From Blautia sp. BIOML-A1 (GTDB lineage: Bacteria > Bacillota > Clostridia > Lachnospirales > Lachnospiraceae), in contig NZ_WWVR01000001.1 in the NCBI RefSeq assembly GCF_009883055.1, forward strand, positions 248,001 through 312,000: a DNA stretch of 64,000 nt. Direction: 5' to 3'. Shown piece by piece: positions 17,165 through 25,548 of the stretch. How positions within the stretch are numbered: the first letter of the stretch is position 1; every line of letters begins with the position of its first letter. Below the pieces are notes generated by a model. The model was given only the letters and a program-made list of their open reading frames with translations. It ran no database searches and had not been told where the DNA came from. The position numbers and the translations under genes are program-made.

Positions 17165-18874
17165 GTGATCCCATGTTTATATGATTCCAGAGAAACAAAG
17201 TTCAACCACAACGGCATCGGAAAACTGGCAGATGCACAGTCTTGTACCGTAACGGAAAAGCGAAATGGAAGCTATGAGCTGAAGCTCATCTGTCCGGCAG
17301 ATGGCATCCATGCCGAAATGCTGGAGGAGGGAAATATCATCCTTGCCAAACCATCCGATACGATGCAGCCGCAGCCGTTCCGAATCTACAAGATCACGAC
17401 TCCGATCGATGGAAAGCTGGAAGTGCAGGCACGGCATATTTCCTATCAGCTCAACTTTATTACAGTTTCCCCGTTCTCAGTGAGTGGGTGCGCAGGAGCG
17501 GTGCAGGGGCTAAAAAGCCATGCGGCTTCCGACTGTCCATTCTCAGTTTGGACAGATGTGGCATCCAGTGCGATGTTTACTGTGTCCGTTCCGGCATCTT
17601 TCCGTAACTGTCTGGGCGGTATGGATGGCTCGGTATTGGATACTTTTGGAGGAGAGTTCGAGTGGGATCGCTACACAGTCAAGTTTCACAGAGCCAGAGG
17701 TGCGGACCACAACGTTCATATCGTCTACGGCAAAAATCTGACGGATTTCAAGATGGAGAAATCCATCGAGAATACCATTACAGGAGTGCATCCGTACTGG
17801 GTAGACAACGAAACGCAGGCGGTTATGGAACTGCCGGAAAAAGTGGTCATGGTCAGCCGAAAATCTGTGCCGTATCAGAAGATTACGGTGCTGGACTGCA
17901 CCAGTGCCTTTCAGGAAAAGCCATCGGAAGCGGCTCTGCGAGAGTATGCACAGGACTATATTGATACGACCAGCCTGACAGAACCGGAGGTCGACATTAA
18001 AATCGACTTCATTCAGCTTTGGAATACACCCGGATATGAGGATGTTGTACAGGCAGAACAGGTCTCGCTCTGTGATACGGTTCATGTGTATATCTCGAAG
18101 CTGGGCATTGAAGCCAGTTCCAAGGTTACAGAAACCGAATATGACTCGCTTTTGGAACGGTACAACAGCATCACACTGTCAAATTCCACGGTCAACAGCC
18201 GAAATTCTTCCCTGACAAGCTCCCTTAACAGTATCCGAAATACAGCAACCGCCGCATACGATACCGCAGTCCGTGTGGAAACAGCAGTGGGAGAGCAGAT
18301 GGGCGGCATTTCGGCCTCCATTATCTATGATGGTGCGCTGTTTGCTGCACTGTTCGGCCTTCATTATAAGAATGAGACGGACAGTAAGGGAAATACGACT
18401 CGGTACGCATTCAACGCAGCAACCCTGAAACAATCAACGGCTGCGTGGAAGAATAGCCCAGCCGGATTTTTTGTTTCCACAGATGGCGGGAAGACATGGG
18501 GATATGGCTGGGAGTCAGATGATTCCGCAGTCAAAACAGCAATCCTGCTGGAGCAGACACTCAAGGAACTGGACGACCGTTACAAGAAAGCAGCCGAGCT
18601 TTCCGAGGAGTTGCTGGAGGAACTGGATGAGCGGTACAAAACAGCGACCGCTATTTCTGTTGAACTTCAGAAAACACTCGATCAGCGGTATGAAACGGCA
18701 AAGAAGCTGTCCAAAGAACTGTATGAGGAACTGGATAAGCGGTATAGCACCCTAACAGAAATCTCAGAAGATCTGCAGAAGGAGTTGGATGAGAGATGGC
18801 GGCTATGCCACCAGCCACACCTATGTGCAGAATCTCTGCAATATCATCGAACGCTGGAACCTGACACAGTATAA
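17165..18874 (+). CDS. Tail-associated protein (Tal/prophage endopeptidase type), C-terminus replaced
   Basis: This tail-tip protein sits under Dit. GTG 17165 is placed 8 bp after GGGGAGG. Residues 1-370 are typical of phage minor structural (Tal) proteins: KLADAQSCTVTEKRNGSYEL, QPQPFRIYKITTPIDGKLEV, NTITGVHPYWVDNETQ. From about 460 there are four and a half 18-residue coiled-coil repeats built on ELDxRYKxAxxLSxE. At about 18790 the protein runs into the endolysin sequence in the wrong frame, so its last 25 residues are meaningless. The true C-terminus and any receptor-binding genes that followed are missing. Confidence 0.8.
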   Translation: MIPCLYDSRETKFNHNGIGKLADAQSCTVTEKRNGSYELKLICPADGIHAEMLEEGNIILAKPSDTMQPQPFRIYKITTPIDGKLEVQARHISYQLNFITVSPFSVSGCAGAVQGLKSHAASDCPFSVWTDVASSAMFTVSVPASFRNCLGGMDGSVLDTFGGEFEWDRYTVKFHRARGADHNVHIVYGKNLTDFKMEKSIENTITGVHPYWVDNETQAVMELPEKVVMVSRKSVPYQKITVLDCTSAFQEKPSEAALREYAQDYIDTTSLTEPEVDIKIDFIQLWNTPGYEDVVQAEQVSLCDTVHVYISKLGIEASSKVTETEYDSLLERYNSITLSNSTVNSRNSSLTSSLNSIRNTATAAYDTAVRVETAVGEQMGGISASIIYDGALFAALFGLHYKNETDSKGNTTRYAFNAATLKQSTAAWKNSPAGFFVSTDGGKTWGYGWESDDSAVKTAILLEQTLKELDDRYKKAAELSEELLEELDERYKTATAISVELQKTLDQRYETAKKLSKELYEELDKRYSTLTEISEDLQKELDERWRLCHQPHLCAESLQYHRTLEPDTV

Positions 18875-19271
18875 TGCCTCAGCCCAGAACCAGGGAGGTA
18901 ACATCTCTGGCTGGTATCGTGTGCGTAAGAGCTGGCAGAATGCAGCTTCCCAGAAAGGGGCGTTCCATGATCTGTCCTATGCGAAGCAGTGTGCGGATGC
19001 GAATCCGGGGTATACGGTTTTTGATCCGGCCGGCAAGGCGGTCTATCCTGTGAACCAGACTGCATCTGTGCCGTATGCGGTTCGAGTGTCTATCAATGAC
19101 CTCAACATCCGTAAAGGACCAGGCACAAACTACGGCAAGACCGGTTATTACACCGGAAGGGGCGTGTTCACCATCGTGGCAGAATCTGCGGGTGCTGGTT
19201 CTGTGAAAGGCTGGGGCAAGCTGAAATCCGGTGCAGGCTGGATCGCACTTGACTTCGCAGCACGTATCTGA
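18789..19271 (+). pseudogene. C-terminal third of an endolysin (glucosaminidase end plus SH3b)
   Basis: The frame reads DGGYATSHTYVQNLCNIIERWNL, given here as two parts (DGGYATSHTYVQ and NLCNIIERWNLTQY). That is how GH73-type N-acetylglucosaminidase domains end. A linker with YRVRKSWQNAASQKGAF and GYTVFDPAGKAVYP follows, then an SH3b wall-binding domain (VRVSINDLNIRKGPGTNYG to WGKLKSGAGWIALDFA). The catalytic domain is absent: the frame starts inside the Tal coiled-coil end. ATG 18789 has a poor RBS. Without the enzyme domain the product could only bind walls. Confidence 0.75.
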
Positions 19272-19279
19272 CCTTCATG

Positions 19280-19305
19280 GGCTTTCCTGAAAAGGAGAGC
19301 CTTTT
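19280..19305 (+). terminator. Terminator after the endolysin remnant
   Basis: GGCTTTCC (19280-19287) pairs with GGAGAGCC (19294-19301), with one G-U pair, followed by TTTT. It marks the end of the late operon. From here to 19491 no gene is seen; an attachment site next to the recombinases could lie here but was not identified. Confidence 0.7.
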
Positions 19306-19491
19306 ACATACAACGCAATCGTCAGTTCTGCCCGATTATAGGGGCAGATATTCTACGATTTATAGTTCGGATATCACTTGCTATAAGTGCCGGATAGAGC
19401 AAATATGTCACTACCCGAAGATAGGAAAAGGCGGTGGCATTACCACACGTTTTCCTTTCGGAAGGAAAATCTGACGAAAGGAGAGGACGAT

Positions 19492-21594
19492 ATGGATTCA
19501 AATGCTTTTCTGAATGACTTGATGTCAAAGATGAAGCTGCCGGAAGCAAAAGGAAAGAAAAAGGCAGAACAGAGTGAATCAGTGGCGCAGATTCTTGCCG
19601 CCATGCAAAAGGTCAAGACTGAGAAAAAGAAGCCGCCTGTAACCAGCTACGCACCGACAAAAGAAATGCCGGTGAATGAGCTGGAGAGTATGGAAGAATT
19701 CTCCCAGCTCGCATCCGATGTGATGCAGGAATGCCGGCCGGCAATACCAGCGGTGAAAACATCAATTTCAGAGAAGACTGTTCGGGTCGCCGCATATATC
19801 CGTGTTTCCTCCACCAATCCGGCACAGGAGGATTCGTATGAAATGCAGGAACGCTACTTTATGTCACTCCTGGCAGGAAATGCAGGGTGGACATCCGCCG
19901 GCATTTATTCCGATCATGGCATTTCCGCAACAAGCAGGGAAGGACGGACAGGTTTCAACCGTTTGCTCCGACACTGCAAGCAGGGGAAGATTGACCGTGT
20001 GATCTGCAAGTCCATCAGCCGTTTTGCCCGAAACACGCAGGACTTTCTTGTGGCATTGCGGACCTTAAAGGAAAACAATGTCACGATCCTGTTTGAGCGG
20101 GAAGCGATGGATACAGCGGATGCTTACAGCGAGTTCATTCTTACTACGCTGGCTGCTATTGCCCAGGAAGAGAGTCGTTCGATTTCAGCAAACATTGCAT
20201 GGAGCAATCAGAAACGGTTTCCGGCCGGAAATGTCTGCAACAAGGATATCTACGGATACGAATTCCGCAAAGGGGAGTATACAGTGAACGAGAACGGATA
20301 CCGATACCGGGCAGTGTTCATCATCCCGGAAGAAGCAGAGATTGTTCGGATGGTGTTCCGGTTTTTTACAAAAGAAAAGCTGAGCTTCACACAGATCGCC
20401 CAGAAGCTGGATGCCCTGCATATCCCGCCGCCGAACAGCGGATGCAGACAGCGGCAAAAGCGGAAGCCGACTGTGCTGCCAGCTGGCGCACTAAAGGAAG
20501 AAGATAAGCGGGGGTGGACGGCAACGGATGTTCGGTACATGATCGCAAATGTTCGTTACTGCGGTTCCGTACTTTGTCAGAAGACCTACACCGATCACAG
20601 GAATGGGCATAAACAGAAGGTCAATAAGGGGGAAAAGCCGAAATACCTGATACGAAATCATCATCCGGCTATCATTTCGGAAGAATTGTGGCAGGAAGCA
20701 CAGGAAGTCTGGAAGGCATACACGGCAAAGTATAGGGGCATCGAAAAGGGAAGAAACGAAAGAAACTATTCCAAGCTCCTGCTGTGTGGAGAATGCGGAC
20801 GGTATTTTCAAGGCCATTCCACAACAAGGACAACCATCTGGCGGTGTGCGACGAAGCTCGCCCAGCAGGGACAGAAGCGCTGCCGAATGGAACCGATTTA
20901 TGAAGAGCAGATCCAGACGCTGCTTTGCAAAGCATTTGCCGAAAAATTCAAGCTGGGTGAGAAGATGGATGCAGAAGTCCATGAGGTCATGCAGATGATC
21001 TCCAAAGCACCCATTGATAATGCGAGAAATCAGGCATTAAAGAACCTGACTGAGAAGCTGAGAGAGATCCATGATTTCGACCATATGGAGCAGGAAGGGG
21101 ATTTTCTGAAACGCCAGCTGTCTGCAGTGAACTATAGCATTCGGGATGTCCACCAGCACATTCGGGATATTCAGGCGGAAAAAGAAGCATTGAAAGTGCG
21201 ATGTGAGGTGCTGGGAGAACCGAGAGATAAAGAAGCAGTCACAGAGTTAGAAAACCGACTTCTCAATGAAGAAGAACAGCTGGAGAAGCTGGAACATGAA
21301 GCCCAGCAACAGGCCGAACAGGTTCGGTACATGGAAGATTACTGGAAGAAGCTGGAGCAGACCCATGAAATCCGGGAGAAAACGCTGCAATGGCTGGATT
21401 CTCTGGCGGGAGGGACGCAGATGTTTCTGGATGAAGCAGTTGGAACGTATGTGAAAGCCTTTGTGCTTTCCGTTACCATTTTTTCACCGAAACATTTTAG
21501 AATCCACTGGTTTGATGACACCTGTACGGAAGTGGAGTGTGATAGCGTATTTGAGGGCTATCAGCAGCCTGGCATGATAAGGAGGAAGTATTGA
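19492..21594 (+). CDS. Large serine recombinase 1
   Basis: The 700-aa site-specific recombinase belongs to the resolvase/large serine integrase class. An unusual charged extension (residues 1-95, SKMKLPEAKGKKKAEQ) precedes the catalytic domain with nucleophile Ser106 in AAYIRVSST. Next come SRFARNTQDFLVALRTL and AIAQEESRSISANIAW. The recombinase domain (DVRYMIANVRYCG) and a zinc ribbon (LLLCGECGRYF, later WRC and RC) follow, then a coiled coil at 560-640. ATG 19492 has GAAAGGAGAGG; an in-frame upstream start at 19387 lacks one. It is coupled to recombinase 2 by TGATG. Confidence 0.92.
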   Translation: MDSNAFLNDLMSKMKLPEAKGKKKAEQSESVAQILAAMQKVKTEKKKPPVTSYAPTKEMPVNELESMEEFSQLASDVMQECRPAIPAVKTSISEKTVRVAAYIRVSSTNPAQEDSYEMQERYFMSLLAGNAGWTSAGIYSDHGISATSREGRTGFNRLLRHCKQGKIDRVICKSISRFARNTQDFLVALRTLKENNVTILFEREAMDTADAYSEFILTTLAAIAQEESRSISANIAWSNQKRFPAGNVCNKDIYGYEFRKGEYTVNENGYRYRAVFIIPEEAEIVRMVFRFFTKEKLSFTQIAQKLDALHIPPPNSGCRQRQKRKPTVLPAGALKEEDKRGWTATDVRYMIANVRYCGSVLCQKTYTDHRNGHKQKVNKGEKPKYLIRNHHPAIISEELWQEAQEVWKAYTAKYRGIEKGRNERNYSKLLLCGECGRYFQGHSTTRTTIWRCATKLAQQGQKRCRMEPIYEEQIQTLLCKAFAEKFKLGEKMDAEVHEVMQMISKAPIDNARNQALKNLTEKLREIHDFDHMEQEGDFLKRQLSAVNYSIRDVHQHIRDIQAEKEALKVRCEVLGEPRDKEAVTELENRLLNEEEQLEKLEHEAQQQAEQVRYMEDYWKKLEQTHEIREKTLQWLDSLAGGTQMFLDEAVGTYVKAFVLSVTIFSPKHFRIHWFDDTCTEVECDSVFEGYQQPGMIRRKY

Positions 21595-23798
21595 TGAACA
21601 GACAAATGACACAAGGGACGGTTGCAAACAATGTGCAGGTGATTCCGGCAACGAAGCGGAGAGTGTCTGCCGGCGGTCAGCTGAAAAAGGCAAAGGACAT
21701 CCGGGTTGCCGCTTACGGCCGTGTTTCAACCGATGAGCTTGCCCAGCAGACTTCGTATGAGGGGCAGAAAAGCTATTACACGAAGCTGATCAATGAAAAA
21801 GAAGGCTGGACTTTTGCCGGAATGTATGCAGATGAAGCAATCTCCGGCACCAACCGTAACCACCGCACCGAGTTTAATCAGATGATGCAGGATGCGCTGG
21901 ACGGGAAGATCGATTACATCATTACAAAGTCCATTTCCCGATTTGCACGAAATACGGTCGATACGCTGAACTGCGTGAGACAGCTTCGGCAGTGTGACCC
22001 GCCAATCGGTGTGTACTTCGAAAAGGAGAACATCGATACGCTGGATGCATCTGGCGAATTGCTCCTGACCATCCTTTCAGCATTGGCACAGGAAGAGAGC
22101 AATTCGATCTCCAAGAATATCAGCTGGAGTATTCAAAAGCGGTTTCAGGAAGGGATTGCCTTTGGAAATCCACGGTCGGTCTACGGTTATACGGACGGTG
22201 AGACGAATAAGGACTGGGTCATTGTAGAAGAACAGGCCAAGGTGGTGCGGTTCATCTTCGATGAGTTCCTTCTGGGAAAATCTTCTTACAAAATTAGCAA
22301 TGAACTGAATGAAAAGGGAATCCCTTCATCCAAAGGGACAAAATGGCAGAGCGAAAGTGTGGATTTTATCCTCCGGAATGAAAAATATGTTGGTGACTGC
22401 GAAATGCAGAAAACGGTTACCGTCGATTTCCTGAGCCACAAGACGATTCCAAACAATGGAGAAGCTCCGAAATTTTATGTGACGGACCACCATGTCCCGA
22501 TTATCAATCGTGCGGTATGGATGCGGGCACAGGAAATTCTTGCACATAGAAAGAAAAACCGAACAAAAAAGAAGGATGAGAAGCGGGAAAAACGAGTGGG
22601 CAAGGATGTCTTTGATAACCTGGTATGCGGAAAGTGCGGAGCCCCCTTTTACCGCAGAACCCTGCAGGCAAGAGCAACGCACTTCGAGGATGACAGGTGT
22701 CTGGATGCCTGCCGCAGTGAGCTGTTGGCACAGGGCAGTTCGCCGGATGATTACTATGAACGATATTATTACACCTATCCCGTTTGGCGGTGCTCAAGTC
22801 TTAAGGATACCTCACCGACCAACGATGGGCCATTTATGGGAAAAGCAGACCCGGATGTTGCCTGGCATCCGATTTATATCGGCGAAGGGGATGCAAAGTG
22901 CCCTTCCCATTTTGTATACGAGACGGCGGTCAAGCAGAGCTTCATGGAAATGTTGTACGCCATCAAGCGCGACCATGAAGAAAACGGGGAGAACGCATGG
23001 ATCGATTCGGAATTCCGGATGGTCTACCAGAAGGTGCAGGAGCACGTCGCAGAACGGGATTCTTCCAGAAAAACAGAACTGGATGAGCAGATTCTGCAGC
23101 TGGAGGAAAAAATGGCTCAGATGCAGGGGCGGCTGAAAGAAGCAGTAGAGCGTGGCCGCCAGAAAGCCAGCCCGGAGATTGATACCTACGAAAGACTGGT
23201 GGATGATCTGCGGGAACGTTTGAATGAGAAAATGGACGAACGGCAGCAACTCAGCCAGGAAGAACAGCTTCTTTCGGAGATGAAGCACAACTACGACTTT
23301 TTCATCCGCTGCCTGGAAGCCCTGCCCGAAATCAACAAGGCCGGCATGAAGCTGAATGTCAATGGTCTGGATACAGATGGAAGCTGCCTGCGTGACTTTG
23401 GCGGCAAGGCAAGGAGCAAAATCCTGAGTGATATCCGGCGTGGAAAAAGAAAGATGGGTGCAGACCGGGTGGAACAGGCTCCGGATTTCCTGGAATTTGA
23501 AAAGGGCGTTTACTTCGCATTCATCAAGGAAGGAATCGTTGACGGTGATGTGATCACCTACACGACGAATTTTGGAGTCAAGCTGACTAGCACCGGCAAC
23601 AGCCGGACGCTGATGGCTTTCATCGGATTCCGCAGATGCAATCCGAATAAAACGGTCGAGGTGCTGATGGACGGCTGGCAGGTCAACGGACTCTGCATTC
23701 GGTACCATAGAGAAAAGAGAAAGGAAAAAACGGCACACACGCTGATGATCCGGAAACGGAAAGCACAAGAACGAGCATTGCTGGAGCAGGAAGCGTGA
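21594..23798 (+). CDS. Large serine recombinase 2
   Basis: The 734-aa serine recombinase has catalytic Ser45 in AAYGRVSTDEL, followed by SRFARNTVDTLNCVRQL and ALAQEESNSISKNISW. Its recombinase domain (VDFILRNEKYVGDC) and an expanded zinc ribbon (LVCGKCGAPFYRR, plus extra cysteines to CPSHF) precede a coiled coil at about 480-570. ATG 21594 overlaps the stop of recombinase 1; AAGGAGG lies 7 bp upstream. It probably acts with recombinases 1 and 3 in integration or excision, but which of the three is the integrase cannot be decided from sequence. Confidence 0.92.
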   Translation: MNRQMTQGTVANNVQVIPATKRRVSAGGQLKKAKDIRVAAYGRVSTDELAQQTSYEGQKSYYTKLINEKEGWTFAGMYADEAISGTNRNHRTEFNQMMQDALDGKIDYIITKSISRFARNTVDTLNCVRQLRQCDPPIGVYFEKENIDTLDASGELLLTILSALAQEESNSISKNISWSIQKRFQEGIAFGNPRSVYGYTDGETNKDWVIVEEQAKVVRFIFDEFLLGKSSYKISNELNEKGIPSSKGTKWQSESVDFILRNEKYVGDCEMQKTVTVDFLSHKTIPNNGEAPKFYVTDHHVPIINRAVWMRAQEILAHRKKNRTKKKDEKREKRVGKDVFDNLVCGKCGAPFYRRTLQARATHFEDDRCLDACRSELLAQGSSPDDYYERYYYTYPVWRCSSLKDTSPTNDGPFMGKADPDVAWHPIYIGEGDAKCPSHFVYETAVKQSFMEMLYAIKRDHEENGENAWIDSEFRMVYQKVQEHVAERDSSRKTELDEQILQLEEKMAQMQGRLKEAVERGRQKASPEIDTYERLVDDLRERLNEKMDERQQLSQEEQLLSEMKHNYDFFIRCLEALPEINKAGMKLNVNGLDTDGSCLRDFGGKARSKILSDIRRGKRKMGADRVEQAPDFLEFEKGVYFAFIKEGIVDGDVITYTTNFGVKLTSTGNSRTLMAFIGFRRCNPNKTVEVLMDGWQVNGLCIRYHREKRKEKTAHTLMIRKRKAQERALLEQEA

Positions 23799-23808
23799 TT
23801 TTGGGAAC

Positions 23809-23852
23809 CCCACTGGATGAGACACTTTGTCTTGTCTGGTGGGGATTTTTTT
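23809..23852 (+). terminator. Terminator after recombinase 2
   Basis: CCCCAC at 23809 pairs with GTGGGG (23839-23844). Inner pairing involves GAGAC/GTCTT, and a run of seven T follows. Confidence 0.8.
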
Positions 23853-23883
23853 GTTTTTGGAGGATTTTTTTTCCGAACCCATT

Positions 23884-23936
23884 GCTATGTGCAAAATTCT
23901 GCTATATGTTGAGAGTACAGAAATACACATAGCAGG
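23884..23936. promoter_or_regulatory. Possible operator upstream of the 134-aa gene
   Basis: GCTATGTG (23884-23891) and CACATAGC (23926-23933) form an inverted pair. The decamer ACATAGCAGG (23927-23936) recurs exactly at 26032-26041 inside the presumed operator of the XRE gene. This suggests that the same repressor acts here. It is an inference from shared motifs. Confidence 0.4.
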
Positions 23937-23946
23937 AGAGAACGAC

Positions 23947-24348
23947 ATGAAGAGATTAGCATGGCTTTCAGTAGAAGATTATGCAGCGACCCAGATGGAG
24001 TTGGTGGTCGTGAGTGCAATGAAAGGGTATCTGCGGCGGATGCCGGAGAAAGAAGCATTTAAAAAAGTAGAGGCTATCCTTGACCCGAAGGTAATCCGGT
24101 TAGCCGGTGATGATGGCGCACCGATGCCTATACAAAGCAATGTTGACGGAGCAAAGCTCGCTGCGTTCATCGCTGCGGCCGTAGCAGACAGCATCAGGGA
24201 GCTGGAGAAGAGAGAAGATGACTTGTCAAAAGCTGGTGTGACCATGCTAGAGAACGTGGATGGCAAGAGCATGGTGGAGCAGATGAGTCCCCAGTTTTTG
24301 GAATTCGTGCTGGATGCGTATAGGAGCTTGAGATGGGTCAGAAGTTAA
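23947..24348 (+). CDS. Hypothetical protein, 134 aa
   Basis: ATG 23947 follows a GCAGGAGAG site. The product reads MKRLAWLSVEDYAATQMEL, then RRMPEKEAFKKVEAILDP, and is mostly helical, soluble and acidic toward its C-terminus. There are no catalytic motifs that I recognise. It lies between recombinase 2 and the repeat-RNA locus, with a separate promoter region carrying the same motif as the XRE operators. It may be a small element-borne accessory gene; the function is unknown. Confidence 0.6.
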   Translation: MKRLAWLSVEDYAATQMELVVVSAMKGYLRRMPEKEAFKKVEAILDPKVIRLAGDDGAPMPIQSNVDGAKLAAFIAAAVADSIRELEKREDDLSKAGVTMLENVDGKSMVEQMSPQFLEFVLDAYRSLRWVRS

Positions 24349-24380
24349 TAGAAAGTTCAAAAGAAAATTTTCAAAACCAG

Positions 24381-24409
24381 TTGATAAAAAGCTGTTTATC
24401 GAGTATACT
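24381..24409 (+). promoter_or_regulatory. Strong promoter for the repeat RNA
   Basis: TTGATA (24381-24386), a 17-bp spacer and TATACT (24404-24409). The start of transcription is expected near 24416, just before the hairpin-rich leader. Confidence 0.8.
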
Positions 24410-24461
24410 ATGAGTAGGAAAGTAGGCGACATCCTGCTGGTGTGGCTGACACCTTAAATCC

Positions 24462-24567
24462 GATAGTGAATCCGGATGTATAGGCCGGAGGGTTGGCAGG
24501 CAACGATAAAACCTGATAGCGAATCCAGACGTATGGGCTGGAGTGTTGGCGGACAACGATAAAATCA
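24462..24567 (+). repeat. Two 53-nt direct repeats with covarying stems
   Basis: Units 24462-24514 and 24515-24567 match at 43 of 53 positions. Stem 1 is TCCGG/CCGGA in copy 1 and TCCAG/CTGGA in copy 2, a G-C to A-U exchange. Within its loop T16/A21 becomes C16/G21. Stem 2, GTTG/CAAC, is unchanged, with loops GCAGG and GCGGA. A conserved single-stranded AACGATAAAA or CGATAAAA tract follows each unit. Confidence 0.85.
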
Positions 24568-24572
24568 GTCAT

Positions 24573-24620
24573 AAAGGGAGGCGCACAGCACTGCGGTGTT
24601 GTAGTCTCCCTTTAAATTTT
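24573..24620 (+). terminator. Long hairpin, probably a leaky terminator
   Basis: AAAGGGAG (24573-24580) pairs with CTCCCTTT (24606-24613). Inside it, ACAGCAC pairs with GTGTTGT around a TGCG loop. The following tract is AAATTTT, a poor T-run, so read-through into the nuclease gene is likely. Confidence 0.65.
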
Positions 24621-24645
24621 GCATAAATGAATTGGAATATACAGC

Positions 24646-25308
24646 ATGGGAAAGAAGTACACAAAGAAAGAGGCAGTTTCGATAGCAATATCAGCGGCGA
24701 GGCTGTACAAAGATAATTTTGTTGGAAAGCGGTTACTCTTTGTAGTTACCGATAAGCATAAGAAGGTTTCATCGCTTGAGGTTGGATTTGATGCTAGTAA
24801 CTTTCATCATCTGACTGGACTGGAACTTACAAATAGTGCATGGTCGCATCTCGATTTTTATAATTTCTGTATTGATGGTCGCTTGAAAGAAACCGATATT
24901 GAATTTGCGGGAAAAGGAACGACACATCAAAAACTGGCGGTTTTGCCTTTTGCCTTTAAACACGCTAACTTGTCTGCAAGCATGATGGGAAATTTTAATA
25001 ATTCACATCCGTTGTTATACACTGAAAAACTTGTTGGCGGTGTAAAATGGGCACTTGGTTTCCGTGATGTTACAGGAACTGGAGATTATGTCCCAGATAC
25101 ATTACTTGAGGGAGATATCCGTGACAATATAAAGGACTCTTACAGAATTATTGCTACATATATAAAAGGTGCAGATGAGAGTGTGTTTAGTCAAATTATC
25201 TATCGAGCCAAAAAGATAGATTATGATAAACTCAAATACCCGGATGATTGGGACTCTTTGCCGCGACTAGAAGCGGAAGATAACAGCAGTGTAGACAATA
25301 CCAAATAG
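24646..25308 (+). CDS. PBECR4-like nuclease, candidate toxin
   Basis: The 220-aa soluble protein resembles, from memory, the PBECR4 family (phage barnase/EndoU/colicin E5-D/RelE-like nuclease 4). The matching features are LLFVV (30-34), HLTGL (55-59), FYNFCIDGRL (71-80), GTTHQKLAVLP (91-101), LLYTEKL (123-129) and YVPDTLLEGDIRD (148-160). Families of this fold cleave RNA. The start at ATG 24646 has only a weak Shine-Dalgarno, and a terminator-like hairpin precedes it, so expression should be low compared with the repeat RNA. It is more AT-rich than the flanking recombinases, which suggests separate acquisition. The family call needs a profile search; an unrelated Abi-type protein is the main alternative. 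Confidence 0.6.
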   Translation: MGKKYTKKEAVSIAISAARLYKDNFVGKRLLFVVTDKHKKVSSLEVGFDASNFHHLTGLELTNSAWSHLDFYNFCIDGRLKETDIEFAGKGTTHQKLAVLPFAFKHANLSASMMGNFNNSHPLLYTEKLVGGVKWALGFRDVTGTGDYVPDTLLEGDIRDNIKDSYRIIATYIKGADESVFSQIIYRAKKIDYDKLKYPDDWDSLPRLEAEDNSSVDNTK

Positions 25309-25392
25309 CATAGGTAAAAATGATCTTTATGTCGGGGCAGAGACACAAAACCTGTCCGAGAGATCGGAACGAAGATTGAAAACTCGTTCACT

Positions 25393-25448
25393 AGCCCACT
25401 GGCGCACTGTGTAATTCTTACATGGTACGCTGGTGGGCTTCTTTTTTT
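25393..25448 (+). terminator. Terminator after the PBECR4-like gene
   Basis: AGCCCACTGGCG (25393-25404) pairs with CGCTGGTGGGCT (25428-25439), with two G-U pairs, followed by TTCTTTTTTT. Between 25449 and 25548 I see nothing else. Confidence 0.8.
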
Positions 25449-25548
25449 GCCTCATCCCGCATGAACCACAGACAGCACCCCGGCATGCTCCGAAGTGCAG
25501 TTGTGGCTTATGCGGGTTTTTGTGTTATGTGGTCAACGGGTTACAAAA

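Larger units (their letters stand above)
24416..24620 (+). ncRNA. Structured repeat RNA, candidate RNA antitoxin
   Basis: No protein is encoded in this segment. A leader carries two adjacent hairpins: AGTAGG/CCTGCT at 24421-24438 and GGTGT/ACACC at 24439-24453. Two 53-nt direct repeats follow, each again with two hairpins, and the segment ends in a long terminator-like hairpin (24573-24613). The RNA lies under a strong promoter and directly ahead of a PBECR4-like nuclease gene. This is the layout of type III toxin-antitoxin loci, where a repeat RNA is cut by and inhibits the toxin. That role is inferred; the promoter, repeats and hairpins are visible directly. Confidence 0.6.

Noticed and set aside
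18540..18790. 54-bp repeats near the end of Tal as a CRISPR or regulatory array
   Set aside because: They encode an 18-residue coiled-coil repeat in frame, with no unique spacers.
24421..24620. Repeat RNA as a tandem riboswitch or retron RNA
   Set aside because: No known aptamer core (such as glycine or cyclic-di-GMP) is recognisable, the downstream gene is a nuclease rather than a metabolic gene, and no reverse transcriptase is near.
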